Positions 17,620-26,811 of a stretch of 64,000 nt of DNA are shown in pieces. The notes under the pieces are model-generated. The model was given only the letters and a program-made list of their open reading frames with translations, had not been told where the DNA came from and did no database searches. The position numbers and the translations under genes were made by a program. The DNA is from Streptomyces coryli (GTDB lineage: Bacteria; Actinomycetota; Actinomycetes; Streptomycetales; Streptomycetaceae): assembly GCF_011044975.1 (NCBI RefSeq), contig NZ_JAAKZV010000013.1:1-64000 (forward strand). Direction: 5' to 3'. Each line of letters begins with the position of its first letter. Position 1 is the stretch's first letter.

Positions 17620-18660
17620 ATGTCCGGCACCCCCGGTATCGTCCTCGGCCTCGACACCTTCGGCGACGTGCCCACGGACGACTCCGGCGCGCTCGTCTCC
17701 GACGCCCGCGCCATCAGGCAGGTCGTCGACGAGGCGGTCCTCGCGGAGGACACCGGCGTCGACGTCATCGCCCTCGGCGAGCACCACCGGCCGGAGTACT
17801 CCGTCTCCAGCCCGGAGACGGTGCTGGCCGGCATCGCCACCCGTACCGAGCGGATCCGCCTCTCCTCCGGTGTGACCGTGCTCAGCTCGGACGACCCGGT
17901 GCGGGTCTTCCAGCGCTTCGCGACGCTCGACGCCCTGTCCAACGGCCGGGCCGAGGTCATCCTCGGGCGCGGCTCCTTCACCGAGTCGTTCCCGCTCTTC
18001 GGCTACGACCTGGAGGACTACGACGAGCTCTTCGAGGAGAAGATCGAGCTCTTCGCCGAGCTGCTGAAGGAGCAGCCGGTCACCTGGAGCGGCAAGCACC
18101 GGGCCGCGCTGGCGGGCGCGGACGTCTTCCCGAAGACCGAGTCCGGTCACCTCACCACCTGGGTCGGCGTCGGCGGCTCCCCGCAGTCGGTGATCCGCAC
18201 CGCCCGGTACGGCTTCCCGCTGATGCTCGCCATCATCGGCGGGCCGCCGGAGCGGTTCGCGCCGTACACCGATCTGTACGAGCGGGCGACGGAGAAGTTC
18301 GGCACCACGACGCACCCGATCGGCGTGCACTCGCCCGGCTTCGTCGCCGACACCGACGAGGAGGCGCGGGAGCTGCACTGGCCGAACTACCAGGTGATGC
18401 ACAACCGGATCGGCACGCAGCGCGGCTGGCCGCCGATCACCCGCGAGCAGTACGAGCGCGAGATCGAGCAGGGCTCGCTCTACATCGGCTCTCCGGAGAC
18501 GGTCGCCCGCAAGATCGCGCGCACGGTGCAGGCGCTCGACGCGGGGCGCTTCGACCTGATCTACACCGCGGGTCCGATGCCGATGAGCGGCCGGCTGCGG
18601 GCGGTTGAGCTGTACGGCAGCAAGGTCATCCCGATGGTCCGCGACATCCTCGCGGACTGA
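17620..18660 (+). CDS. LLM-class (luciferase-like) flavin/F420-dependent oxidoreductase
   Basis: A 346-residue TIM-barrel monooxygenase from ATG 17620 with an AAAGGAG ribosome site. Typical stretches are DVIALGEHHRPEYSVSSPETVLAG, TERIRLSSGVTVLSSDDPVR and NGRAEVILGRGSFTESFPLFG. The cofactor is FMN or F420; the substrate is unknown. A dinucleotide-binding reductase (18703) follows 42 bp later and could regenerate the reduced cofactor. The divergent TetR regulator probably controls both. Confidence 0.9.
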   Translation: MSGTPGIVLGLDTFGDVPTDDSGALVSDARAIRQVVDEAVLAEDTGVDVIALGEHHRPEYSVSSPETVLAGIATRTERIRLSSGVTVLSSDDPVRVFQRFATLDALSNGRAEVILGRGSFTESFPLFGYDLEDYDELFEEKIELFAELLKEQPVTWSGKHRAALAGADVFPKTESGHLTTWVGVGGSPQSVIRTARYGFPLMLAIIGGPPERFAPYTDLYERATEKFGTTTHPIGVHSPGFVADTDEEARELHWPNYQVMHNRIGTQRGWPPITREQYEREIEQGSLYIGSPETVARKIARTVQALDAGRFDLIYTAGPMPMSGRLRAVELYGSKVIPMVRDILAD

Positions 18661-18702
18661 ACGCAGCTGAACACGGCTGAACGTACCGAAGGAGAAGCTG
18701 AA

Positions 18703-19374
18703 ATGGAGACGCTGGGCATCCTCGGCGCGGGCAAGGTCGGCACGGTGCTGGCCCGGCTCGCGCTGGCGGCCGGCTACCGGGTGCTGATCGCCGGCTCCGG
18801 CGACCCTGCCCGTATCGCGCTCACCACCGAGGTGCTCACGCCCGGCGCGGTCGCCGTCACCCCGGCGGAGGCCGCGGCCGGGGCGGACGCGGTGATCCTG
18901 GCGCTGCCGCTGGGGAAGTACGACACCATCCCCGCGGCGGAGTTGCGCGGAAAGCTGGTCATCGACGCGATGAACTACTGGTGGGAGACGGACGGCATCC
19001 GCGACGACCTCACGGACCCGCTCGGCTCCTCCAGCGAGCTGGTGCAGCGGCAGCTGCCCGGGTCGCGCGTGGTCAAGGCCTTCAACCACATGGGCTATCA
19101 CGACCTCGAGGACCGCTCCCGCCCCGCGGGCGCCCCGGACCGCAGGGCCATCGCGATCGCCGGCGACGACCCGCGCGACATCGCCGCGACCGCACACCTG
19201 GTCGACGCCTTCGGCTTCGACCCGGTCGTGGCAGGGGAGTTGGCCGAGGGCGTACGCCTGGAGCCCGGCACCGAACCCTTCGGCGCCGTTGCGGACGCCG
19301 CGACGCTGCAGGCGAAGATCGACCGCTTCCCGGAGTCGGAGCGCGGGCGGATGCGGGCGGCCGCGCGGGTGTGA
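18703..19374 (+). CDS. NADP(H)-binding reductase, F420-oxidoreductase (NpdG) type
   Basis: A 223-residue protein with an N-terminal Rossmann motif [21 protein letters not shown], the [14 protein letters not shown] strand and [19 protein letters not shown], characteristic of the NADPH-dependent F420 reductase-like family. It has a good ribosome site (GAAGGAGAAG). Its position after the LLM oxidoreductase suggests that it supplies reduced cofactor; that pairing is inference. Confidence 0.85.
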   Translation: METLGILGAGKVGTVLARLALAAGYRVLIAGSGDPARIALTTEVLTPGAVAVTPAEAAAGADAVILALPLGKYDTIPAAELRGKLVIDAMNYWWETDGIRDDLTDPLGSSSELVQRQLPGSRVVKAFNHMGYHDLEDRSRPAGAPDRRAIAIAGDDPRDIAATAHLVDAFGFDPVVAGELAEGVRLEPGTEPFGAVADAATLQAKIDRFPESERGRMRAAARV

Positions 19375-19406
19375 ACTGAGCGCGCTTCGTAGGACGATGG
19401 CGCCCG

Positions 19407-20573
19407 ATGAGCACCCAAGACGGCCTCCCCGAGCACGAGCGGCTGGTCATCCGCACCGTCCGCGACTTCGTCGACAAAGACGTCAAGCCCGTCGTCCGCG
19501 AACTGGAGCACGGCGATACCTATCCCGAAGCCCAGATCGAGCGGATGAAGCGGCTCGGCATCTACGGGCTCGCCATCCCCGAGGCGTACGGCGGCACCCC
19601 GGTCTCCACCCCCTGCTACGTCCTGGTGACCGAGGAGCTGGCGCGGGGCTGGATGAGTCTCGCCGGGGCGATGGGCGGGCACACGGTGGTGGCGAAGCTG
19701 CTGCTGCTCTTCGGTACGGAGGAGCAGCAGCGCCGCTATCTGCCGCGGATGGCCACCGGCGAGATCCGCGCCACCATGGCGCTGACCGAGCCGGGCGGCG
19801 GCTCCGACCTGCAGGCGATACGTACCACGGCGCGCAAGGAAGCCGATGGCTACGTGGTCGACGGCACCAAGACGTGGATCACCAACTCCCGCCGCTCGCA
19901 GCTCATCGCGCTGCTCTGCAAGACCGATCCCGATGCCGCCCCCGCGCACCGCGGCATCTCCATCCTCCTCGCCGAACACGGCCCTGGCCTCACCGTCTCC
20001 CGCGACCTGCCGAAGCTCGGCTACAAGGGCGTGGAGAGCTGCGAGCTCTCCTTCGCCGCGTACCGGGCACCCGCGGACGCCCTCCTCGGCGGCGTCGAAG
20101 GCGACGGGTTCGCGCAGATGATGCGCGGCCTGGAGACCGGCCGGCTGCAGGTCGCCGCCCGTGCGCTCGGCGTCGGCAGGGCGGCGCTGGAGGACTCCCT
20201 GGCGTACGCGCAGCAGCGCGAGTCGTTCGGCAAGCCCATCTGGCGGCATCAGGCGGTCGGTACGTACCTCGCGGACATGGCGACCAAGCTGACGGCGGCC
20301 CGGCAGCTGACCCTGTACGCCGCCCGGCAGGCGGACGCGGGGCGGCGCGTCGACATGGAGGCGGGGATGGCGAAGCTCTTCGCCTCGGAGACGGCCATGG
20401 AGATCGCGCTGAACGCCGTTCGTATCCACGGCGGGTACGGCTACTCGACCGAGTTCGACGTGGAGCGCTACTTCCGCGACGCCCCGCTGATGATCGTCGG
20501 CGAGGGCACCAACGAGATCCAGCGCAATGTCATCGTCCGTCAGCTGGTCGAGCGGGGCGGGCTCGACGGCTGA
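19407..20573 (+). CDS. Acyl-CoA dehydrogenase
   Basis: A 388-residue protein with all three acyl-CoA dehydrogenase domains. Signature stretches are TMALTEPGGGSDLQAIRTTA (FAD/substrate loop) and, near the C-terminus, YSTEFDVERYFRDAPLMIVGEGTNEIQ. The Glu of GEGTNE is in the usual catalytic-base region of the short-chain subfamily. It catalyses alpha,beta-dehydrogenation of acyl-CoAs and passes electrons to ETF. Its 3' end overlaps the convergent YdcZ-type transporter gene by 34 bp. Confidence 0.93.
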   Translation: MSTQDGLPEHERLVIRTVRDFVDKDVKPVVRELEHGDTYPEAQIERMKRLGIYGLAIPEAYGGTPVSTPCYVLVTEELARGWMSLAGAMGGHTVVAKLLLLFGTEEQQRRYLPRMATGEIRATMALTEPGGGSDLQAIRTTARKEADGYVVDGTKTWITNSRRSQLIALLCKTDPDAAPAHRGISILLAEHGPGLTVSRDLPKLGYKGVESCELSFAAYRAPADALLGGVEGDGFAQMMRGLETGRLQVAARALGVGRAALEDSLAYAQQRESFGKPIWRHQAVGTYLADMATKLTAARQLTLYAARQADAGRRVDMEAGMAKLFASETAMEIALNAVRIHGGYGYSTEFDVERYFRDAPLMIVGEGTNEIQRNVIVRQLVERGGLDG

Positions 20574-21538
20574 CGGGACTCCTCCGCCGTACCCGAGGCG
20601 ACTATCCGGCTCGCCCCGCGGCCGGGCAGCGCCGCCAGCGCCACCGCCGCGAGCGCGAGGGCGGCGCCGGCGACGGTGGCCGTCGTGACCGCGGCGTCGC
20701 CGTGCGGGAGGAAGGTGTCGAGGGCCAGGGAGCCGAGGAGCTGGCCGGTGATGGTGCACAGGCCCAGCAGGAGGACGCCGAGCCGGGACACCGTGGCGAC
20801 CGCTATGGCGATGAAGCAGCAGCCGATCAGGCCGCCCAGGTAGAGGTGGGGCGACGTCGGCAGGTGGTCAGGGAGGCCGGAGACGGCCGTGTGGATCAGG
20901 AAGATGACCACCAGGGCGGCCGTGCCCGCGGCGAAGTTGAACCAGGTGCCCGTATAGGCCGAGCCCGACGAGACGCGGACGTGGCCGTTGACCGCCTGCT
21001 GCCAGCTGACGCAGACGCCCGCGGCGAGCGGCAGGGCCAGCAGGCCGAGCGGGAAGGCGCCGTCCAGTTTGTCCGCCATGGACAGCGCCACCGCGGCGAG
21101 CACCAGCGCCGCGCCCGTCGTCCGGCGGGCGGTCGGGCGCTGCGGGCCAGCCGGGCCGAGGCCGATCCGGTCGAAGATCAGGCCGCCGCCCACCTGGCCC
21201 GCGACGATCGCGACCGTGAACAGCGCCACCCCGAGCGCCCCCACGGCCAGCCCCTGGGTGAGGACGAAGGCCGCACCGCCGAAGCCGCCGATCAGCTGCC
21301 ACCAGCGCAGTCGCCCGGCCCGTACGTCCCGCAGCACGACCCCGACCCCGCGCCGCGGCCGGGCGAGAGCCAGCAGGCCCAGCGTCAGGAACACCAGGCC
21401 CGAGCCGAACGAGAGCAGCGCCGCCGTGAAGCCGTCGTCGCCGAGCGCGGCGGCGAGCTCGCCGGTGATCCGGGACTGGAGGGCGATCAGCGCGCCGGAG
21501 AAGACGGCGAGCAGGGCCCAGGGCGTGGCGGCTGGCAT
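20540..21538 (-). CDS. DMT-superfamily transporter, YdcZ/DUF606 type
   Basis: A 332-residue, about ten-helix membrane protein made of two homologous halves (about 8-145 and 165-310). Each carries the DUF606/YdcZ pattern: the first reads ALIALQSRITGELAAALG...FGGAAFVLTQ, the second SWQQAVNGHVRVSSGSAYTG...GCCFIAIAVATVSRLG. The transported substrate is unknown. The tail is polar (EESRQPSSPPRSTS); it lies in the 34 bp that overlap the convergent acyl-CoA dehydrogenase. Confidence 0.9.
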   Translation of the reverse strand: MPAATPWALLAVFSGALIALQSRITGELAAALGDDGFTAALLSFGSGLVFLTLGLLALARPRRGVGVVLRDVRAGRLRWWQLIGGFGGAAFVLTQGLAVGALGVALFTVAIVAGQVGGGLIFDRIGLGPAGPQRPTARRTTGAALVLAAVALSMADKLDGAFPLGLLALPLAAGVCVSWQQAVNGHVRVSSGSAYTGTWFNFAAGTAALVVIFLIHTAVSGLPDHLPTSPHLYLGGLIGCCFIAIAVATVSRLGVLLLGLCTITGQLLGSLALDTFLPHGDAAVTTATVAGAALALAAVALAALPGRGASRIVASGTAEESRQPSSPPRSTS

Positions 21539-21642
21539 GTGCGGTGCGACCTTTTCCAGTGGGTGCGGTGGTTTCTCTGTGCGAATGTAAGCGGTCCCCG
21601 GGGTGCTTTGCGATCAAGCTCAGGTGCTGAGACGGGCATAGC

Positions 21643-21673
21643 TTGAGCTCAACCTTGGTTGAGGTCCTACGGT
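21643..21673 (+). promoter_or_regulatory. MerR/SoxR-type promoter of the ABC exporter
   Basis: A -35 TTGAGC (21643-21648) and -10 TACGGT (21668-21673) are separated by 19 bp instead of 17, the hallmark of MerR-family activated promoters. Inside the spacer lies a 22-bp inverted repeat (21645-21666) with arms GAGCTCAACC and GGTTGAGGTC, 9 of 10 pairs matching. The core CTCAACCTTGGTTGAG resembles Streptomyces SoxR sites. ATG 21707 lies 33 bp after the -10. Confidence 0.75.
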
Positions 21674-21706
21674 GACGACCACTACCTCACCAGCAGGAGA
21701 GCTCCC

Positions 21707-23599
21707 ATGGATATGCAGGCCACCGCGTGGCAGTCGCTGCACAGCACCGTCACCGCACAGCGCGACAAGCGACCGCTCAGCAAAGCCGCGCTCGGCCGTA
21801 TCTGGGCGTTCGCACGACCGCACCGGCGGCTGCTGGCGTGGTTCCTGGTCCTCAGCGTCGTCACCTCCGCGCTCGCCGTGGCCACGCCGCTGCTCGCCGG
21901 GCAGGTCGTCGACGCGATCGTCGGGAATTCCGGGCAGGGCGTGGTGGTCGGGCTCGCCGTGCTCATCGCCGGCATCGCGATCGCCGAAGCGGGCATCGGG
22001 CTGGTCGCGCGGTGGCACTCCGCCCGTATCGGCGAGGGGCTGATCCTGCAGCTGCGGACCGCGGTCTACGAGCATGTGCAGAAGATGCCGGTCGCCTTCT
22101 TCACCCGCACCCGCACCGGCGCCCTGGTCAGCCGGCTCAACAACGACGTCCTGGGTGCCCAGCGCGCCTTCAGCAACACCCTCTCAGGCGTCGTCGGCAA
22201 CCTCGTCACCCTGCTGCTCACCCTCGCGGTGATGCTCCGCATCTCCTGGACGATCACGCTCCTCGCGCTCGTCCTGCTCCCCGTCTTCATCCTCCCGGCC
22301 CGCCGCATGGGCGCCCGTCTGGCCCGGCTGCAGCGCGAGGCCGCCGACCACAACGCCGCCATGGGCACCCGCATGACCGAGCGCTTCTCCGCGCCGGGCG
22401 CCACCCTCATCAAGCTGTACGGGCAGCCGGACCGGGAAGCCGCCGAGTTCGCGGCACGGGCCGGGCGGGTGCGGGACATCGGCATCCGCACCGCCATGAC
22501 GCAGACCGTCTTCGTGACCGCCCTCACCCTCGTCTCCGCGCTCGCCCTCGCGCTCGTCTACGGGCTCGGCGGCTGGCTCGCGCTCGGCGGCAAGCTGGAC
22601 ACCGGCGCCGTCGTCGCGCTGTCGATGCTGATCACCCGGCTGTACGCGCCGCTGACCTCCCTCGCCGGGGCGCGGGTCGAGGTGATGAGCGCGCTGGTGA
22701 GCTTCGAGCGGGTCTTCGAGGTGCTCGACCTCAAGCCGCTGATCGAGGAGAAGCCCGATGCGCGGCCCGTGCCCAAGGGGGCCGCCTCGGTCGAGTTCGA
22801 GAAGGTCTCCTTCGCCTACCCGGCCGCCGACAAGGTCTCCCTCGCCTCCCTGGAGGAGGTCGCCGCCCTCGACACCCGCGGCGGCGAGACCGTGCTGCAC
22901 GACATCTCCTTCCGGGCCGAGCCCGGCCAGATGGTCGCCCTCGTCGGCTCCTCCGGCGCCGGCAAGTCCACCATCGCGTCGCTGCTGCCGCGGCTGTACG
23001 ACGTGGACGCGGGCGCGGTGCGGGTCGGGGGCGAGGACGTAAGGGATCTGAGCGCCGACTCGCTGCGGGCCACGCTGGGGATGGTCACCCAGGACGGGCA
23101 CCTCTTCCACGACACCGTCCGCGCCAACCTCGTCCTCGCCCGCCCCGGCGCGACGGACGACGAGATCTGGGACGCCCTGCGCCGGGCCCGGCTCGACGGC
23201 CTCGTGGCCGCGCTGCCGGACGGCCTGGACACCATCGTCGGCGAGCGCGGCTACCGCCTCTCCGGCGGTGAGCGGCAGCGGCTGACCATCGCCCGGCTGC
23301 TGCTCGCCCAGCCCCAGGTCGTCATCCTCGACGAGGCCACGGCACACCTGGACTCCACCTCCGAGGCGGCCGTCCAGGAGGCGCTGGCCGAGGCGCTCAC
23401 CGGCCGGACCGCCGTGGTGATCGCGCACCGGCTCTCCACCATCCGGCAGGCGGACCTCATCCTTGTCGTCGAGAACGGGCGGATCGTCGAGCGCGGCACC
23501 CACACCGGGCTGCTGGCCGCCCAGGGCCGCTACGCCGAGCTGCACCGGACGCAGTTCGGGGCGCAGGGGTCACAAGAGGGCGAGTCGGTCGCGGCCTGA
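21707..23599 (+). CDS. ABC exporter, fused membrane and ATPase domains
   Basis: A 630-residue half-transporter (ABCB/MsbA type) from ATG 21707 with GGAGAG upstream. The six-helix membrane domain spans about 30-325. The ATPase has Walker A GSSGAGKST, signature LSGGERQR and Walker B VVILDEATAHLD, followed by the switch His in VVIAHRLST. It probably exports a drug or redox-active compound as a homodimer. The SoxR-like promoter fits the S. coelicolor SoxR regulon, which includes an ABC exporter; that equivalence is inference. Confidence 0.93.
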   Translation: MDMQATAWQSLHSTVTAQRDKRPLSKAALGRIWAFARPHRRLLAWFLVLSVVTSALAVATPLLAGQVVDAIVGNSGQGVVVGLAVLIAGIAIAEAGIGLVARWHSARIGEGLILQLRTAVYEHVQKMPVAFFTRTRTGALVSRLNNDVLGAQRAFSNTLSGVVGNLVTLLLTLAVMLRISWTITLLALVLLPVFILPARRMGARLARLQREAADHNAAMGTRMTERFSAPGATLIKLYGQPDREAAEFAARAGRVRDIGIRTAMTQTVFVTALTLVSALALALVYGLGGWLALGGKLDTGAVVALSMLITRLYAPLTSLAGARVEVMSALVSFERVFEVLDLKPLIEEKPDARPVPKGAASVEFEKVSFAYPAADKVSLASLEEVAALDTRGGETVLHDISFRAEPGQMVALVGSSGAGKSTIASLLPRLYDVDAGAVRVGGEDVRDLSADSLRATLGMVTQDGHLFHDTVRANLVLARPGATDDEIWDALRRARLDGLVAALPDGLDTIVGERGYRLSGGERQRLTIARLLLAQPQVVILDEATAHLDSTSEAAVQEALAEALTGRTAVVIAHRLSTIRQADLILVVENGRIVERGTHTGLLAAQGRYAELHRTQFGAQGSQEGESVAA

Positions 23600-23691
23600 G
23601 GTCCGTGGCGGCGATCACTCGGCGGAACCGGCTGTTCCCGGTACCCGTTCCTGCTGTACTGGGACACGTTCGTTCGAGAGGAGGGCCGATC

Positions 23692-25344
23692 ATGGCTGGT
23701 GCGGAACTGCGCCTGGGACCGCTGCTGCGGTACGCCGACGGGGCGCAGGCCACCGTCTGGGTCGAGACCGATCGGCCCTGCGAGGTGGAGATCGCCTGCG
23801 ATACGGGGGCCGGCGGCAGCTCGCACACCTGGCGGGTGGCCGGGCACCACTACGCGCTGGTGGTCGTGGACGGGCTGGTCCCCGGCGCGGCCACGCCGTA
23901 CCGGGTGCGCCTCGACGGCGCCCAGGCATGGCCGGAGCCGGGCGCCGCGGCGCCCACCGTCCGCACCCCGGACCCCGCCGAGAGCGTCCGCGTCGTCTTC
24001 GGCTCCTGCCGCTGGGCCGCCAAGCCCGACGGCGACCACGACCCGGTCGGGCCCGACGCGCTGGACACGCTGTCCCAGCAGCTGGACGCCGACGGCTACG
24101 CCGAGCGTCCCGACGTGCTGCTGCTCCTGGGCGACCAGGTCTACGCCGACGAGACCTCCGCGGCCACCCGCGAGTGGCTCGCCACCCGGCGCGACCTCGC
24201 CGAGCCGCCCGGCGCCGAGGTCGCGGACTATGAGGAGTACACGCAGCTGTACTACGAGTCCTGGCTCGACCCCGAGGTGCGCCGGCTGCTCGCCTCCGTA
24301 CCCAGCTGCATGATCTTCGACGACCACGATGTGATCGACGACTGGAACACCTCCGAGGCCTGGCTCACCATGATCCGCGCGAAGCCGTGGTGGCGGGAGC
24401 GGGTGCTCGGCGGCCTCATGTCGTACTGGGTCCACCAGCACCTGGGCAATCTCTCCCCGGCCGAGCTGGAGACCGACAAGCTCTACGCCGCGGTCCGCGC
24501 CGCGGGCGACGGCGCCGAGCTGCTGCGCGACTTCGCCATCCGCTCCGACGAGGAGCCGGGCGCGGCCCGCTGGAGCTACCGCCGCGACATCGGCCGCACC
24601 CGCATCCTGATGGTCGACTCCCGCGCCGCGCGGGTGCTGCAGGAGGACCGGCGGGCGCTGCTCGCCGACAGCGAGATGGCGTGGCTGCGCGAGCAGGCCC
24701 TTTCCGGGCCCGGCACGTACGACCACCTCCTCATCGGCTCGTCGCTGCCCTGGCTGCTGCCGCCCGCCGTGCACGCGGCCGAGGGCTGGAACGCCGCGCT
24801 CTGCGCGGGCGGCCGCGGCGCCCGCTGGGCGGGCTTCGCCGAGAAGGTACGGCAGGCGGCCGACCTGGAGCACTGGGCGGCCTTCCCCCGCTCCTTCGCC
24901 GAACTGGCCGAGCTCATCGCCGAGGTGGGCCGCGGCGCCGCCGCCCCGGCCTCGGTGCTGGTGCTGTCGGGCGACGTCCATCACGCGTACGTGGCGGAGC
25001 CGGAGTACCCGGCGGACGTGCGCTCCAAGGTGGCCCAGCTGACCTGCTCACCGATGCACAACAGCGTCCCCGCCCCGCTCAAGGCCGGCTTCCGCTTCGG
25101 CTGGAGCCGCGCCGGCCGCGCCATCGGCCGCGCCCTCGCCCGGCACGGCCGCCTGCCCGAGCAGCCGGTCGCCTGGAAGAAGACCGGCGGACCGTGGTTC
25201 GGCAACCAGATCATGACGCTGGAACTGGGCGGCCCGGACAGCGCCCGCCTGCGGCTTCAGCAGGCGGGCGAGAGCGGCGACGCCCGGACGGCGCGGCTGC
25301 GGGTGGCGGATGAGCGGGAGTTGGTGTCAGGCCCGGGGGCCTAG
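23692..25344 (+). CDS. PhoD-like metallophosphatase
   Basis: A 550-residue PhoD-family phosphatase from ATG 23692 (ribosome site GAGAGGAGGG). The N-terminal fibronectin-like domain (about 5-90) is followed by the metallophosphoesterase domain with VFGSCRWAAK, LLLLGDQVYADE, IFDDHDVIDDWN and LSGDVHHAYVAE, which supply the metal ligands. No signal peptide or Tat motif is visible, unlike secreted PhoD, so it is probably cytoplasmic. Its stop overlaps the convergent gene by 4 bp. Confidence 0.9.
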   Translation: MAGAELRLGPLLRYADGAQATVWVETDRPCEVEIACDTGAGGSSHTWRVAGHHYALVVVDGLVPGAATPYRVRLDGAQAWPEPGAAAPTVRTPDPAESVRVVFGSCRWAAKPDGDHDPVGPDALDTLSQQLDADGYAERPDVLLLLGDQVYADETSAATREWLATRRDLAEPPGAEVADYEEYTQLYYESWLDPEVRRLLASVPSCMIFDDHDVIDDWNTSEAWLTMIRAKPWWRERVLGGLMSYWVHQHLGNLSPAELETDKLYAAVRAAGDGAELLRDFAIRSDEEPGAARWSYRRDIGRTRILMVDSRAARVLQEDRRALLADSEMAWLREQALSGPGTYDHLLIGSSLPWLLPPAVHAAEGWNAALCAGGRGARWAGFAEKVRQAADLEHWAAFPRSFAELAELIAEVGRGAAAPASVLVLSGDVHHAYVAEPEYPADVRSKVAQLTCSPMHNSVPAPLKAGFRFGWSRAGRAIGRALARHGRLPEQPVAWKKTGGPWFGNQIMTLELGGPDSARLRLQQAGESGDARTARLRVADERELVSGPGA

Positions 25345-25847
25345 GCGTCGGCCTTGGTCCAGGTGCCGGTGCGCTGGTCCCAGACGAGGTGGAGGCGCTG
25401 CGCGTCCGGTTCGTCGAGGACGAGGGCGATGAAGTCGCGTACCAGGGCGGCGTGTGCGTCTTCCGGAAGATTGCCGGGGATCTCTACCGTCAGCTCTCCA
25501 TCGGGAGTTCGCAGGACGAGCAGGTCCCACGGCGTGTGCTGCTGTCGCTTGTCGCTCAACAGTGACTTGATCTTTTCGGTGAACGCCTTATAGGTCGTGT
25601 TCGCCGCTTGCCCGGCCAGGGTCTGGACATAGGGTGCGGCCACCCAGACGCCCACGAGCACGAGCACGTCCTGGTAGTCACCGCCCAAGTCGATGGCGAC
25701 GGCGTCCGAGCCCGCCGAGCTGTCACTGTCCACTCGCTGGTTCGCGAGAATCGACCGCAGGCTGGCGGGCGGGACCGGGCTCTCCGAGACCTCGTAATCC
25801 CGGCGGTGCATCTCCCAGGTACCCGCGTCAAGTTCCTCAACTGACAA
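25341..25847 (-). CDS. Uncharacterised protein
   Basis: A 168-residue protein that I do not recognise. It has an acidic N-terminal half, one hydrophobic stretch (DVLVLVGVWVAAPYVQTLAG) of membrane-segment length, a basic helix (TYKAFTEKIKSLLSDKRQQ) and a C-terminal beta-rich part (DLLVLRTPDGELTVEIPGNL, LHLVWDQRTGTWTKADA). The codon pattern is that of a real gene. It is convergent with the PhoD-like gene (4-bp overlap). Confidence 0.7.
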   Translation of the reverse strand: MSVEELDAGTWEMHRRDYEVSESPVPPASLRSILANQRVDSDSSAGSDAVAIDLGGDYQDVLVLVGVWVAAPYVQTLAGQAANTTYKAFTEKIKSLLSDKRQQHTPWDLLVLRTPDGELTVEIPGNLPEDAHAALVRDFIALVLDEPDAQRLHLVWDQRTGTWTKADA

Positions 25848-25884
25848 CAGCGATCACCCCTCTCACGGCCATGCTATGGGCACG

Positions 25885-26760
25885 TCAAGGCAAGGGGGAT
25901 GAAGTCAGGCCGCGGAGCTTGTCCGGGTTGACCTGGAAGCGGAGGTTGGTCAGGTGGCCGTCGGTGAGGTCGAAGGACAGGGCGCCTACTGGGGTGCCGC
26001 CCAGGGTGAACAGCAGGCCCAACTCGCCGTTGAGGAGCGCGGGTTCCAGTCGCAGGTCCGCGTATTCCGGCTTGGCCAGGACGCCCAGCGTCCAGCGGGC
26101 GACGTGGTCGGGGCCGTGCAGCGGGCGGCGGGCCGCGGTGACCTTGCCGCCGCCGTCGGACCAGGCGGTGACGTCCGGGGCCAGCAGGTCCATGACGGCG
26201 TTGAGGTCGCCGCCGGAGGCGGCCGCCAGGAAGCGTTCGACGACCTTGCGGCGCTGCGCCGGGTCGGCGTCGTCGGTGCGGGGCTTGCGGTCCTGTACGT
26301 GCTTGCGGGCCCGTAGCGCGATCTGCCGGACCGTCGGCTCGGGCCGGTCGAGGAAGCCGGCGATCTCCGCGTGCGAGTAGCCGAACGCCTCCCGCAGCAC
26401 GAACACCGCGCGCTCGACGGGCTTCAGCGTCTCCAGGACCACCAGCAGCGCGGCGGACACCGCGTCCGCCCGCTCGGCGTCCTCCGCCGCGTCCGGCGTC
26501 GTGAGCAGCGGCTCCGGCAGCCACGGGCCGACGTACTGCTCGCGGGTTGCGCGGGCGGAGGTGAGGCGGTTGAGGGAGAGGTTGGTGACCGTGCGGACCA
26601 GATACGCCTTCGGGTTGCGGACCGCGGCGCGGTCCGCCTGCTGCCACTTCAGCCAGGCGTCCTGGAGGATGTCCTCGGCGTCGGTGACGGTGCCGAGCAT
26701 CCGGTACGCGGTGCCGAAGAGCAGGCGCCGGTGCTCGAGGAACGGGTCCGTATCCGCCAT
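25885..26760 (-). CDS. ECF41-group RNA polymerase sigma factor
   Basis: A 291-residue sigma factor from ATG 26760. Sigma region 2 (about 8-70) and region 4 (about 105-165, LKPVERAVFVLREAFGYSHAEIAGFL) are followed by a SnoaL-like C-terminal extension. All three hallmarks of group ECF41 are present: WLPEP near residue 80, DGGG near residue 215 and NPDK near the C-terminus. In ECF41 factors the extension, not an anti-sigma protein, modulates activity. The co-transcribed NADH dehydrogenase-like gene upstream is the expected kind of partner. Confidence 0.93.
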   Translation of the reverse strand: MADTDPFLEHRRLLFGTAYRMLGTVTDAEDILQDAWLKWQQADRAAVRNPKAYLVRTVTNLSLNRLTSARATREQYVGPWLPEPLLTTPDAAEDAERADAVSAALLVVLETLKPVERAVFVLREAFGYSHAEIAGFLDRPEPTVRQIALRARKHVQDRKPRTDDADPAQRRKVVERFLAAASGGDLNAVMDLLAPDVTAWSDGGGKVTAARRPLHGPDHVARWTLGVLAKPEYADLRLEPALLNGELGLLFTLGGTPVGALSFDLTDGHLTNLRFQVNPDKLRGLTSSPLP

Positions 26761-26811
26761 GGCTTCCCTCACCGGGGCATCGTGCCCGCGGGCGGGTGCC
26801 ACCCGCAAGGC

